From an uncultured Anaerolineales bacterium (GTDB taxonomy: Bacteria > Chloroflexota > Anaerolineae > Anaerolineales > Villigracilaceae): a DNA stretch of 42,370 nucleotides. Positions within the stretch are counted from its first letter, which is position 1. Each line of letters starts with the position of its first letter. This document shows positions 1 to 8,057 of the stretch, in pieces. Both the position numbers and the translations under genes were made by a program. Under the pieces are notes generated by a model that saw only the letters and a program-made list of their open reading frames with translations, made no database searches and was not told where the DNA came from. The DNA lies in the NCBI GenBank assembly GCA_937960595.1, contig CALGPL010000023.1:1-42370 (forward strand). The letters run 5' to 3'.

Positions 1-393
1 GACGACTCGGGCCTGGAGGTGGACGCCCTGGGCGGCCGGCCCGGCCTGCACTCGAATCGCTTTGGGCCGCAGCCCTCCAGCGAAGCCGGCCGGCGCGCCT
101 TTCTGCTGGCCCAACTGGCCGGCCATCCCCGCCCCTGGACGGCGCGCTTCCGCGCCACGGTGGCGGTGGCCGACCCCACCGGCGCCGTCCAACTGACCGA
201 GGGAATCTGCGAGGGAGAGATCCTCCCCGAGGAGCGCGGCACGAACGGCTTCGGCTACGATCCGCTGTTCCTGATTCCGGAAATGGGCCGGACGATGGCC
301 GAATTGAGCATGGACGAAAAGAACCGCCTGAGTCACCGCGCCCGGGCGGTGCAGCAGGCGCTTCCGATTCTGCGCGATTTGTTCCGCCAGTAA
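1..393 (+). CDS. rdgB: RdgB/HAM1-type non-canonical purine NTP pyrophosphatase (5' partial)
   Basis: The reading frame is open from the first base, so the N-terminus lies outside the window; the visible part is about 130 residues. The family hydrolyses dITP, XTP and similar nucleotides to the monophosphate plus pyrophosphate, cleaning the nucleotide pool. The first codons read DDSGLEVDAL, the conserved acidic loop of the Ham1 family, and TNGFGYDPLF in the C-terminal half is its substrate-binding signature, followed by the usual AELS...KN..SHR segment. The TAA stop abuts the stop codon of the convergent hydrolase gene with no bases between. This is an ordinary chromosomal gene marking the left border of the surface-glycan region. 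Confidence 0.93.
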   Translation, partial: DDSGLEVDALGGRPGLHSNRFGPQPSSEAGRRAFLLAQLAGHPRPWTARFRATVAVADPTGAVQLTEGICEGEILPEERGTNGFGYDPLFLIPEMGRTMAELSMDEKNRLSHRARAVQQALPILRDLFRQ

Positions 394-1170
394 TCAGAGT
401 TCCGTCGGGAAAGGAATCGTCTGGACGAACAGCGCCAGCAACGCCGCGACGCGGCGCGGCTGTTCGAGCATCAGCATGTGGCCGGCGCCATCGATCGTCT
501 GCAGGGCCGCGCCGCGGATTCCGGTGCTGAGGGCTTCAGAATAGGAAAGGGGGGTGAAACGATCCTCGGTGCCGCACAGGATCAGGGTCGGGACGCGCAC
601 CTTGAACAGGTCGGCAGAGGCGTCGAACCGGTCACAGGCCAACAAATCCCCATAGAACACCGTCGGCCGCGTCTCGGCCAGCACCCGCGCCAGCAACGCC
701 CTGGGACGCGCGCCGGTATCGGCGCTGAAAGCGGCCTCCTGCATGTTCTTGACGATCGTCGGGTAGGTGGAAGGATTGGCCGCCGCTTCCAGTTGCGCGG
801 AGGCGATCGGCAGGCGCGCCCCGCTGGCGAGCAAGGCGATTCCGGCCACCCGGCGAGGATGTTCGACGGCCATCTTCAAAGCGACCGCGCCGCCCAAATC
901 GTGGCCGACGATCACGGCTTTGTATACGCCGACGGCCTTCAGGAACGCCACCAGATGGCGGACATCGTCGGAGACCGACTGCAAACCGGGGCCTTCTGAC
1001 TTTCCATGACCCGGCAGGTCAACCGTCAGGACGCGCTGGCCCGCCATGCGGCGGATTTCCGGCGGCCATACCTGATAATTTCCCCCTATGCCGTGAACTA
1101 AAATGAGAGGCGCCCTGTCGGGGCGGCCATCTTCATGGAGAAAATAATACAAGTCGGCAGCGACTGGCAT
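394..1170 (-). CDS. alpha/beta hydrolase with Asp at the nucleophile position
   Basis: 258 residues, the normal size for a single-domain alpha/beta hydrolase. The oxyanion region HGIGGN lies near residues 26-31 and the nucleophile elbow is V-G-H-D-L-G-G with the nucleophile position at D91. GTEDRFTP (acid candidate D203) and GAGHMLMLEQP (His H231) complete the triad. Most lipase/esterase members have Ser at the elbow; Asp is used by haloalkane/fluoroacetate dehalogenases and epoxide hydrolases, so a C-halogen or epoxide hydrolase chemistry is possible, but the substrate is unknown. It is cytoplasmic (no signal peptide). It lies 3 bp downstream of the histidine kinase and is probably co-transcribed with it. 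Confidence 0.85.
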   Translation of the reverse strand: MPVAADLYYFLHEDGRPDRAPLILVHGIGGNYQVWPPEIRRMAGQRVLTVDLPGHGKSEGPGLQSVSDDVRHLVAFLKAVGVYKAVIVGHDLGGAVALKMAVEHPRRVAGIALLASGARLPIASAQLEAAANPSTYPTIVKNMQEAAFSADTGARPRALLARVLAETRPTVFYGDLLACDRFDASADLFKVRVPTLILCGTEDRFTPLSYSEALSTGIRGAALQTIDGAGHMLMLEQPRRVAALLALFVQTIPFPTEL

Positions 1171-1173
1171 CGT

Positions 1174-2937
1174 TCACCGTTGAGCAGCGTGATGCAGCCG
1201 GTCGGCGGCCTCTTCGGTCAGCGGGATGACGACCTGGACGCGCGTCCCCTTGCCGGGGGCCGAGTCGATGTGCAGGAGGCCGTTGACCAGTTCGGTGCGT
1301 TCGCGCAGGTTGATCATCCCCAAACTGCCGCGCTTGTCGTAGGCCCGCATCGTGGCGGCGACGTCGAAGCCGACGCCGTCGTCCCGAATCTCCAGCAAGA
1401 CCAGGTCGCGGTCCAGCGGGCGCAGGTTGACCCAGATGTGAGGCGCCTGGGCATGTTTGCGGGCATTGTTGACCGCCTCTTCGACCAGGTAGAAGATGAC
1501 GCCCTGTTTGCCCATCTCCATATCCTTCAAGACGTTCTCGTCCACCTGAATCAGCACTTCCTGCCCGAAGGTCTCTTTCATCTTTTCGGCCATGGCCTGC
1601 AGAGCGGCCACCAGTCCCTGGGACTCGAGGACGAGCGGCCGCAGGGTGAAGAGCATGTGGCGGATCTCTTTGGTGGTGCGGCGGGCCAGGTCTTCGATCT
1701 TGACCAGTTCTTGGCCGGCCGCCGCCGGGTCTTTCTCCAGTAAGCGGCGGGCCAGGTTGACGCGCATCGCCATCGCCGCGACCGACTGAGTCGGGCCGTC
1801 GTGCAGGTCGCGCGCCAATTTCTTGCGGGCTTCTTCCTGAACCTCGATCATGCGATCGCGTTCGTCCACCAGGTCTTGATAGAGACGCGCATTTTGAATG
1901 GCAATGATGGCCTGGCGGCCGATGATATCGAGCACTTCGCGGCGATCCGAGTCGAAATAGCCCTTCTCGGGATGCCCAAACACGAGAGCGCCGAAGACCG
2001 AAAATCCGCTGCGCAGGGGAAAACAGTAGACTTCGGCGCAGGGATGCAGGGCGACGATCCGGCTTAGTTCAGGGTCCTGGCTGATGTCGGTCACCAGAAT
2101 GGGAAGGTCTTCTTCGATGGCGCGGGCCAGGGCGCCCTCGTTGGCCGGCAGGATGATGCGCAGGTCGGCCGGGCTCAGGCGGCGGGCCGAACCGACTTCG
2201 AGCATCTCTTCATTATTGAAAAGCAGCGCGGCGCTGACCAGACGGTCATCGGGCAAGCCTTCCGCCTCGTCCGACTGCGAGCGCAGGGCACTCAGGCTCA
2301 GGTCGAGGGCGGTGTCGAGGACGCGCTGGTAGTTGAGGGTGGCCGTCAGGGTGGAGGTCAAATCATAGATGGCGCGCAGGCGTTCACTTTCCACCTGTTG
2401 CCGTCTTTTCTGGGCCTCGAGCATCTCCTGACGCGAGCGGCGCAGATTCTCGATCACCCGCCGGCTGAGGAAGCCGAACACAGCCGCCAACAACAGGGTC
2501 GGGACGGCGATCAGCGTCCATGCCGGCCAGACCCGCGAGGGCGGTTCGCGCAGGAAGGTGATCGCGGTCTGAACCAGCAACAGAAAACCGGCGGCGGCCA
2601 GCGCGCCGATGATTTCGAAGTACAAGGCAGCCGTGAAGATGGGAAGCAGGCCCACCCAGAACGCCGGGCTGTCGATTCCCCCTGCCAGGGCGAAGAACAA
2701 AGCGGCGCCCGCCAGGTCAACCGCCAGGCTGATCTCACGATGGAAGCGCAGGCGGCGGTTGAGGCCGGCCAGCAAAGTCAGGAGGATGTTCCACCCCGCC
2801 AGGCCGGCCAGGACGAGCGAGGCCAGTTCGCGCAAGCCGCCTCCCAGCGCCAGAGAAACGACCAGCCCTAACAAGACCAGCCAACGCAGCGAGACAGAAA
2901 ACCAATCAGCGATAAAGGGTGATTCAGCAGTCCGCAC
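1174..2937 (-). CDS. NarL-type membrane sensor histidine kinase with GAF domain
   Basis: 587 residues. The N-terminus has roughly five to six hydrophobic segments (about residues 17-60, 70-128 and 138-157), then a coiled-coil linker (about 160-190), a GAF-like domain (about 190-350), and a HisKA_3 dimerisation domain with phospho-acceptor H379 in ARDLHDGPTQS. The HATPase_c domain shows an N box (EEAVNNARKH), DDGVGFD and GSLGMINLRER. This is the architecture of kinases that pair with LuxR/NarL-type response regulators, but no response regulator is in the window. The start is GTG; no Shine-Dalgarno is visible, and a promoter-like pair sits immediately upstream, so the mRNA may be leaderless. 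The input signal cannot be told from sequence. Its link to the glycan cluster is only positional. Confidence 0.9.
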   Translation of the reverse strand: MRTAESPFIADWFSVSLRWLVLLGLVVSLALGGGLRELASLVLAGLAGWNILLTLLAGLNRRLRFHREISLAVDLAGAALFFALAGGIDSPAFWVGLLPIFTAALYFEIIGALAAAGFLLLVQTAITFLREPPSRVWPAWTLIAVPTLLLAAVFGFLSRRVIENLRRSRQEMLEAQKRRQQVESERLRAIYDLTSTLTATLNYQRVLDTALDLSLSALRSQSDEAEGLPDDRLVSAALLFNNEEMLEVGSARRLSPADLRIILPANEGALARAIEEDLPILVTDISQDPELSRIVALHPCAEVYCFPLRSGFSVFGALVFGHPEKGYFDSDRREVLDIIGRQAIIAIQNARLYQDLVDERDRMIEVQEEARKKLARDLHDGPTQSVAAMAMRVNLARRLLEKDPAAAGQELVKIEDLARRTTKEIRHMLFTLRPLVLESQGLVAALQAMAEKMKETFGQEVLIQVDENVLKDMEMGKQGVIFYLVEEAVNNARKHAQAPHIWVNLRPLDRDLVLLEIRDDGVGFDVAATMRAYDKRGSLGMINLRERTELVNGLLHIDSAPGKGTRVQVVIPLTEEAADRLHHAAQR

Positions 2938-2943
2938 GCTTTA

Positions 2944-2971
2944 ATGATACTGATTTTCGGTGGAAAGGCAA
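2944..2971 (-). promoter_or_regulatory. candidate sigma-70-like promoter of the histidine kinase gene
   Basis: Reading leftward there is TTGCCT (2971-2966), a 16-bp spacer, then TATCAT (2949-2944), close to the TTGACA/TATAAT consensus. The -10 box ends 6 bases before the GTG start at 2937, which would place the transcript start at or next to the start codon. No Shine-Dalgarno is seen there. By-eye match only. Confidence 0.4.
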
Positions 2972-3006
2972 GCAAAAGTGCGCCGGTTTGCGTTGCAGTT
3001 TCGAGA

Positions 3007-3032
3007 CGAAAACAGCCGGTCTCAATGCCGGC
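3007..3032 (-). terminator. weak intrinsic terminator candidate at the end of the leftward glycan operon
   Basis: On the minus strand GCCGG (3032-3028), an 8-base loop and CCGGC (3019-3015) form a short hairpin, followed by TGTTTT. It overlaps the stop codon of the last glycosyltransferase gene. The stem is only 5 bp and the T tract is interrupted, so its strength is doubtful. Confidence 0.3.
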
Positions 3033-3792
3033 GATGCATGCGCGCCTTCAGACGGAGGCGCCAGAGCGGCCCAATGGCCTTGCGAATTACATACTTAGCC
3101 GTAATGATCGAGAACCACGAGCCGCCGTCGCGAAAATGGACGCGCAGCATCTCGGGCCAGCAGCGATCGTCGGCGACGAACGTCTTGCCGCTGGCGTGCA
3201 GGCGGAAGTTGGCCCACAGGCGGCGGGTGTAATACAACGGCGCCACTTGCGCCAACCGAACCCAGAGGTCGTAATCCATCGCAAAATAGAAAGACGGGTC
3301 GAGCGGGCCGACCTTCCGCCACAGGTCGGCGCGGAAGAAACTGGCCTGCTGGGGAATGTGAACGTAGCCGCGCCGCAGGCGGGTCAGATCGGTTTGGGCG
3401 GCGGGGAAACGCCCGGTGACCCGCCCTTCCTCGTCGATGAAATGGGCGTCGCCGTAAACCAGCCCGGCCTCGGGGTGAGCCTGGAAGAAGGCCACCGCTT
3501 CGGCAACTGCGCCGGGCTGGTAGGTGTCGTCGGAGTTGATCCAGGCCAGGATGTCGCCGGTGGCGCGGGCGAAGCCCTTGTTGATGGCGTCGGTCTGGCC
3601 ACGGTCGGGTTCGGAGACCCACCAGGCGAGGCGGTCTGCGTATTTCTTGATAATCTCGACGCTGCCATCGGTGGATCCGCCATCGACGATGATGTACTCG
3701 ATATCCGGATAATCCTGCTCGAGGACAGAGCAGATGGTGGCTTCGAGGAAACGAGCCTGGTTATAGGAGGGCGTGACAATCGAAACGCGCAT
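3022..3792 (-). CDS. family 2 glycosyltransferase
   Basis: 256 residues from the ATG at 3792, which has GGAG upstream; a TTG six codons further up is less likely. The GT-A fold starts at once with [12 protein letters not shown]. It has the VDGGSTDGS nucleotide-binding turn (37-44), SEPDRGQ(T)DAINKG (60-73), and the NSDD metal-binding motif at 86-89. MDYDLWVRL (172-180) is the usual acceptor/catalytic-base region. The protein has no membrane segments, so it should act at the cytoplasmic face on a lipid-linked intermediate. It is last in the leftward operon, 14 bp after the GT39-like gene. It closely resembles the GT2 at 6117-7055 and is probably a paralogue. Donor and acceptor are unknown. Confidence 0.9.
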   Translation of the reverse strand: MRVSIVTPSYNQARFLEATICSVLEQDYPDIEYIIVDGGSTDGSVEIIKKYADRLAWWVSEPDRGQTDAINKGFARATGDILAWINSDDTYQPGAVAEAVAFFQAHPEAGLVYGDAHFIDEEGRVTGRFPAAQTDLTRLRRGYVHIPQQASFFRADLWRKVGPLDPSFYFAMDYDLWVRLAQVAPLYYTRRLWANFRLHASGKTFVADDRCWPEMLRVHFRDGGSWFSIITAKYVIRKAIGPLWRLRLKARMHRRH

Positions 3793-3806
3793 GAGATCTC
3801 CGTGTA

Positions 3807-5333
3807 TCAAGGTTGAAGCAGAGGATGCCGCAAATCGAAAATGAGGTATCCCTGACCCTGTTCGAGGACGGGATAATGGGCGTAGAGATATTCCTTCAAC
3901 TGCGGTTGAGCATCGAATTCTGCCAAATCGGTGACGAGGAAATAGTGCCTGTCAGCCGCGGCGGCTTCGAACTGGGCGGCAAATTCGGGGGCCGAAAGGC
4001 CAGCCATCTCGCGCAGGGCGGTGTCGCCGGTGTGCGGCCAGTAGGTGGGGTTGATCCAGCCCCAGTAGGCCAGCGGATAACCGTAATCCTGAACGAGGGC
4101 CACGCCGCGGCTGTCGTAGTCGAGGGCGCGGCCGATCTCGGCCCAGAATTGGGCCTGCGGCCGGTAGTCGACGCGGTGAAAGGTCTGGCGTAGATTCCAC
4201 AAATTGATCAAGAGTCCGACGGCGAGGAAGGTGTAGATGAACGTGCGCGCCAGACGACCGGGGTTCAGGTCGAGCAGGCGGCGGGCGGTCAGATCGCCAA
4301 GGGGAGCCAGAGAGAGGGCGACGATGGGGACCAGGGAGAGGTGATAATAGTCATGGGTCATGAAATAATAGGCAAAGACCAGCAGGAAGAGCAAGTAGCC
4401 GCCCCACAGGCCGGCCAGGAAGGTTCGTTTCTCGCCCTTTTCGAGCAGAAAGAAACCCAACAAGCCGAGAATCAAAGGCAGGAGGCCGACGACGCCTTCG
4501 ACATTGGCTTCGGTCACCAGATAGAAGATGGGGTCGAGCAACAGGTTCGGGAAGAAGCGCAGGCTGAACTGCGAGCCGAGCGTCCCTTTGACGAAGAAGC
4601 CGTAGTACGTCCAGAGCAGAATCGGGACGGCCATCAGCAGTCCCATGACCCAGAATTTGACCTGGCGGACGGATTGGCGCAGGGGGCGGGCGAAAAAGAC
4701 CCCGGCCAGGCCACCCAAGAGCGAGAAGGCGGCCAGGGATTTGACCAGCATGGCCAATCCGCCAAGCAGGCCGGCGGCGACCGCCCAGCCCCAGCGATCG
4801 CTTCGCTCCCAGCGGCGCATCGCCCACCAAGAAAAGAGGATGAGACAGAGCATCAAGGGGTCGGGCTGAAAGGCGCGGCTGGCAATGACGCCGTAGGGGA
4901 CAAAGAGATAGAAAGCCACGGCCACGAGGGCGCCGTCTGACGAGACGAGATCGCGAGCGAGGAAATATACCGCCAGGCCGCCCAGCACCCAGAAGAGGGC
5001 GGAGTAGAGGCGGGGGTAGAAAACGTCTTCGCGGCCCATCAGACGGTAGGTCAGAACAGCCAGGGCGTCAATGGAGGGTGGTTCGGTCTCTTCGGATTTC
5101 CACATGGCGACCGCGCGCTCGCGCTGCCAAGCCGGGGCGGAGTCGAGGTGTTCGTAGTACATGCCGCGGGCGACAATGGCCGTGAAAACCTGACGGGTGG
5201 GATGAAAGTCGAGGGGCGCGTCGGTCAAGTCATAGACACGGATGGCAATTGCGGCCGCGAACAGGATCAAGAGCAAGAGAGTCTGTCCGAAGCGAGAACG
5301 GGCAAAGAGGGAAGGGAAGGTCATGGTCGTCAT
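3807..5333 (-). CDS. GT39/ArnT-like polytopic membrane glycosyltransferase
   Basis: 508 residues with about 10-12 hydrophobic helices and a soluble C-terminal part from about residue 385. TM1 (about 17-33) is followed by an acidic outer loop containing LDFHPTRQ (D42), matching the catalytic loop position of polyprenyl-phosphate-dependent GT-C enzymes (PMT/ArnT). The second loop holds [11 protein letters not shown]. Such enzymes transfer a sugar from a polyprenyl-phosphate donor to protein, lipid or glycan on the outer face of the membrane. The gene starts at ATG 5333 in an ATGA overlap with the FkbM methyltransferase gene, indicating translational coupling. Its exact acceptor is unknown. Confidence 0.82.
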   Translation of the reverse strand: MTTMTFPSLFARSRFGQTLLLLILFAAAIAIRVYDLTDAPLDFHPTRQVFTAIVARGMYYEHLDSAPAWQRERAVAMWKSEETEPPSIDALAVLTYRLMGREDVFYPRLYSALFWVLGGLAVYFLARDLVSSDGALVAVAFYLFVPYGVIASRAFQPDPLMLCLILFSWWAMRRWERSDRWGWAVAAGLLGGLAMLVKSLAAFSLLGGLAGVFFARPLRQSVRQVKFWVMGLLMAVPILLWTYYGFFVKGTLGSQFSLRFFPNLLLDPIFYLVTEANVEGVVGLLPLILGLLGFFLLEKGEKRTFLAGLWGGYLLFLLVFAYYFMTHDYYHLSLVPIVALSLAPLGDLTARRLLDLNPGRLARTFIYTFLAVGLLINLWNLRQTFHRVDYRPQAQFWAEIGRALDYDSRGVALVQDYGYPLAYWGWINPTYWPHTGDTALREMAGLSAPEFAAQFEAAAADRHYFLVTDLAEFDAQPQLKEYLYAHYPVLEQGQGYLIFDLRHPLLQP

Positions 5334-6109
5334 GTTCTTTTCTCTCGAACAAACAGGCCATCGGCCTGGAGGATGGAGCCGTCGAGGGGAGAGAGGAGGG
5401 AATCGAAACTGCCGGCGAAACGGAAACCCGAGTCGGCCAGCATGGTATAGAGGTCATCGAAGAGGGGCTGACCGGCGTAGAGTTCGGCAAAGGAGAGTTC
5501 GCAGAGCAGGTAATCCACCTGAGCGAGCGTGTGCGGCGCGCCGCGCAGGACGGCGGCTTCATAGCCCTGAACATCGAGTTTGAGCAGCACCGGGGGTTGA
5601 AGGTCGATCTGGTCAAGATAATCGTCGAGGCGGGCCAGAGGCACGGTCACCTTGATCTGATGACCGGTCTGGGGAAAAGCCTGCCGGTGCAGGTCGGCCA
5701 TTTCGAGGGCGGAGGAGGAAGCCGAGAACTCGTTCTGGTTGAACTCAATTGTGCCGGTCTGCTGACCGAGAGCGGTCTGAAAAGCACGGAAGCGGCCCAG
5801 AGGCGCCAGGTTGCGAATCAAGGCGCGGTAATTCGCCTCGAGCGGTTCGAAGGAGTAGATTTGGGCCTCGGGCAAAATCATCCGCATGGCATAGGCAAAA
5901 GAACCGAGGTAAGCACCAACATCAATGACGGTGCGGATGCCGTTGGTTTGCAACCAGCGGCGGTGAGGGGTCAGGCGCGGGAGTTCGTGGAGCAGGCGGC
6001 GGTTGGTGAACAGGTTCGCCAGGAGAGGCCAGAAATGGCGCGGATAGTGGAACGGCAGGGAGGCATATTCGATGCCCTTGATGAGCAGGTCAGAGAGAGG
6101 TCGGGGCAT
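5330..6109 (-). CDS. FkbM family SAM-dependent methyltransferase
   Basis: 259 residues. A Rossmann SAM-binding motif VIDVGAYLGSF lies at 61-71 and YSFEPLEANY follows near 85-94, the typical motif I/II pair of Methyltransf_21 (FkbM). LLKLDVQGYEAAVLRGA is the family's conserved C-terminal motif. Members O-methylate polyketides or sugars; in a glycan cluster sugar O-methylation is the likely role. About 60 N-terminal residues precede the Rossmann fold. It overlaps the downstream GT39-like gene by ATGA and starts 7 bp after the upstream GT2. Confidence 0.88.
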   Translation of the reverse strand: MPRPLSDLLIKGIEYASLPFHYPRHFWPLLANLFTNRRLLHELPRLTPHRRWLQTNGIRTVIDVGAYLGSFAYAMRMILPEAQIYSFEPLEANYRALIRNLAPLGRFRAFQTALGQQTGTIEFNQNEFSASSSALEMADLHRQAFPQTGHQIKVTVPLARLDDYLDQIDLQPPVLLKLDVQGYEAAVLRGAPHTLAQVDYLLCELSFAELYAGQPLFDDLYTMLADSGFRFAGSFDSLLSPLDGSILQADGLFVREKRT

Positions 6110-6116
6110 GCGGAAG

Positions 6117-7055
6117 TTATCCTTTTCGGGTCAACATCTGGCGGCGGCGGGCGAGGTAGAGCGCCTTGAGGCGCTGGAGGCCGAACAGGCCCAGCAGAGC
6201 AAGGAGGATACGCCGCCAGGCGCGCAGCACGGTGGGAGGATGGGCCGCCAGACCGCGCCCATAATCCCCCAAGGCGGCGGCAAATTGGCCACCTTCAACG
6301 AGGTAAAAGGCGCTCAAATTATACAAACCGGCGCGGACGCGCCTTTCGTTTCGGCGCATCAGATCGGCCAGGACCGGCTGGGTTTTCATCCAGTCGGCGA
6401 TGCGGTAGGCTTCGCGGGCAAATTCGACCGGCCGGGCGATGTTCTTGGCGCTGGAATGATAGCGAGCCGCGGCCAGGGTTTTGGGCAGGTAGTATATCTC
6501 GGCCCGCTGGGCAATCCGCAGCCAGAGATGATGGTCGAGCAGGCAATGGTAAGAAGTATCGAGCGGACCGGCCTCGCTCTGGACGGAACGACGCATGAAG
6601 ACAGCCGGCTGGCCGATGATGTGAAAGGACATCAATTCTTCGAGGCCCCAGTTGCCGTATTTCAAGAGATTGATGGGATGGCCCTCCTCGTCCACGGCCA
6701 GGACATCGCCGAAAACCAATCCGACGCGGGGATTTTCCCGGAAAACATGCACGGCCTCGGCCACCGCGCCAGGGAGGTAGTAATCGTCGGAGTTGAGCCA
6801 GGCAACGATTTCGCCGCGGGCGCGAGCCAAGCCTTTGTTGATGGCATCGCCCTGGCCGCGATCCGGCTCGGAGACCCAGCCCGCCAAGCGATCGGCATAT
6901 TTCTCGATGATGGTCTGGCTGCCATCGGTCGAGCCGCCGTCCATCACGAAGTATTCGATGGGCGCGTAGTCCTGCTCGAGGACGGAACGGATGGTCTGCT
7001 CGAGGAAGGGAGCCTGGTTAAAGGAGGGGGTGATGATGGAAACGGATGTGGTCAA
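6117..7055 (-). CDS. family 2 glycosyltransferase with TTG start inside a repeat
   Basis: 312 residues. GT-A motifs are VSIITPSFNQ (5-14), MDGGSTDGS (38-46), SEPDRGQGDAINKG (62-75), NSDD (88-91) and LLDHHLWLRI (171-180). The start must be TTG at 7055: an in-frame TGA lies at 7067-7065, and no ATG or GTG lies between it and the conserved fold. The TTG sits in a degenerate copy of the 32-bp tandem repeat that fills the upstream gap. The C-terminal 60 residues are basic and partly hydrophobic, possibly membrane-associating. It is close in sequence to the GT2 at 3022-3792. Confidence 0.88.
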   Translation of the reverse strand: MTTSVSIITPSFNQAPFLEQTIRSVLEQDYAPIEYFVMDGGSTDGSQTIIEKYADRLAGWVSEPDRGQGDAINKGLARARGEIVAWLNSDDYYLPGAVAEAVHVFRENPRVGLVFGDVLAVDEEGHPINLLKYGNWGLEELMSFHIIGQPAVFMRRSVQSEAGPLDTSYHCLLDHHLWLRIAQRAEIYYLPKTLAAARYHSSAKNIARPVEFAREAYRIADWMKTQPVLADLMRRNERRVRAGLYNLSAFYLVEGGQFAAALGDYGRGLAAHPPTVLRAWRRILLALLGLFGLQRLKALYLARRRQMLTRKG

Positions 7056-7146
7056 CGGACTCTTTCACGGATTCACGGATGAGGTTAGCGGACTTTTCAC
7101 GGATTCACGGATGAGGTTAGCGGACTTTTCGCGGATTCACGGATGA
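7056..7146. repeat. 32-33 bp direct tandem repeat, three copies
   Basis: Three direct copies are visible: 7056-7088 (33 bp), 7089-7120 (32 bp) and 7121-7146 (partial, with one substitution). The shared core is cggattcacggatgaggtta, preceded by cggacttttc. A diverged fourth copy appears to run into the first codons of the GT2 gene ending at 7055. There are no unique spacers, so this is not a CRISPR array. Confidence 0.92.
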
Positions 7147-7147
7147 A

Positions 7148-7219
7148 AACGGATTTAGTAACGGATTTGGGAACGGATTTGGGAACGGATTTGGGAACGG
7201 ATTTTTAAACGGATGATTT
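7148..7219. repeat. 12-bp direct tandem repeat, unit aacggatttggg
   Basis: Six units in register: 7148-7159 (aacggatttagt), three perfect copies aacggatttggg at 7160-7171, 7172-7183 and 7184-7195, then degenerate aacggattttta (7196-7207) and aacggatgattt (7208-7219). It shares the word acggat with the adjoining 32-bp repeat, so both look derived from the same simple motif. It is non-coding and sits between two leftward genes. Confidence 0.92.
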
Positions 7220-7241
7220 GGGTGAGTCGCGGATTTAGATT

Positions 7242-8057
7242 TTAGAAGAGGGAATTGTAATCGACTTTAGGGAAGATGGCCAATTTTCCGCCGATGGTGG
7301 CATCGAGGATCTGACGGCCAGCAGTTTCATAGGCGACTTTAGCCAGATGATAGGCGCGTTCAGAGGTCGCCAGGTCGGGCAGTTGCCAGCGAAAGCCTTT
7401 GCCGAAGTAGTTGGGGGCAAAGTGATTCGGATCATCGCCTTGAGAGACAACGGTCTGGTTGGCCTCGCCGCGGGTGACGAAGTTGTGGTCAACGCCAATG
7501 AGAATAATCTGCTCAAAGCCCATGTGAAAGGCGAGTTGTAAGGCCACATACGTCACAGTGGCACCTTCCCATAAGCGGCCACGGACGTCGCGGGTAAAGC
7601 GCGGACCGGTATAGGTGGTGTACAAAAATGTGGGCAGGTCTGCCAGAGGAATTTCGGGCGAGAAGAAGCGACGGGCGCGCCAGGTGAGGAATTTGGGGAT
7701 CGGTAAGGCCAGAATTTCCTCGCGGCACTGCTCAATAACCAGATCGTTGGTCGAGACTAAGTAAGTGGTCGGAAAACCCAGTTGGGGGAAGAGAAGGTAG
7801 ATTCGATTGAGTCCAAAGGTCAATTCGCCGCGCAGTTTGGTCAGGTCGGTCTGCCGCAAACTGGGGCCGTTGCCGATGATGAAACCGCGCCGACCGCGGT
7901 GGACGTCCTTGAGGGCAGCCAAACGGCGCAGGCTTTCGCGCCGCCAAGGGTGGAGGTAAGCCGGCCCGAGGTCCGGCAGGCGACGCAGAGCGTCATAGGA
8001 ATCGCGGGCGGCATTCCAGAGAGGAGGCGGGGTGAGACGCTTGAGAGTCTGTTTCAT
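7242..8057 (-). CDS. DUF115/MptE-like protein, resembles GT42 (CST-type) sialyltransferases
   Basis: 271 residues. FIIGNGPSLR (59-68) is the nucleotide-binding signature shared by the DUF115 (MptE-like) family and by CST-I/II-type sialyltransferases. GATVTYVALQLAFHMGFEQ (165-183) followed by IILIGVDHNF (184-193) parallels the CST segment around its GID motif. DDPNH(212)F...YFGKG parallels the region carrying the CST catalytic His. These resemblances are from memory of the family, not an alignment. Given three CMP-sugar synthetases in the window, a nonulosonate transferase role is plausible. A close paralogue is at 23540-24298. It overlaps the SDR gene by ATGA; downstream lies the tandem-repeat gap. 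Confidence 0.75.
   Translation of the reverse strand: MKQTLKRLTPPPLWNAARDSYDALRRLPDLGPAYLHPWRRESLRRLAALKDVHRGRRGFIIGNGPSLRQTDLTKLRGELTFGLNRIYLLFPQLGFPTTYLVSTNDLVIEQCREEILALPIPKFLTWRARRFFSPEIPLADLPTFLYTTYTGPRFTRDVRGRLWEGATVTYVALQLAFHMGFEQIILIGVDHNFVTRGEANQTVVSQGDDPNHFAPNYFGKGFRWQLPDLATSERAYHLAKVAYETAGRQILDATIGGKLAIFPKVDYNSLF

Noticed and set aside
7056-7219. CRISPR array
   Set aside because: Repeats are head-to-tail with no unique spacers, differ in length, and no cas gene is near.
7242-8057. 6-hydroxymethylpterin pyrophosphokinase (MptE) activity
   Set aside because: Only the family label suggests it. No folate or methanopterin genes are near and context points to glycan synthesis.
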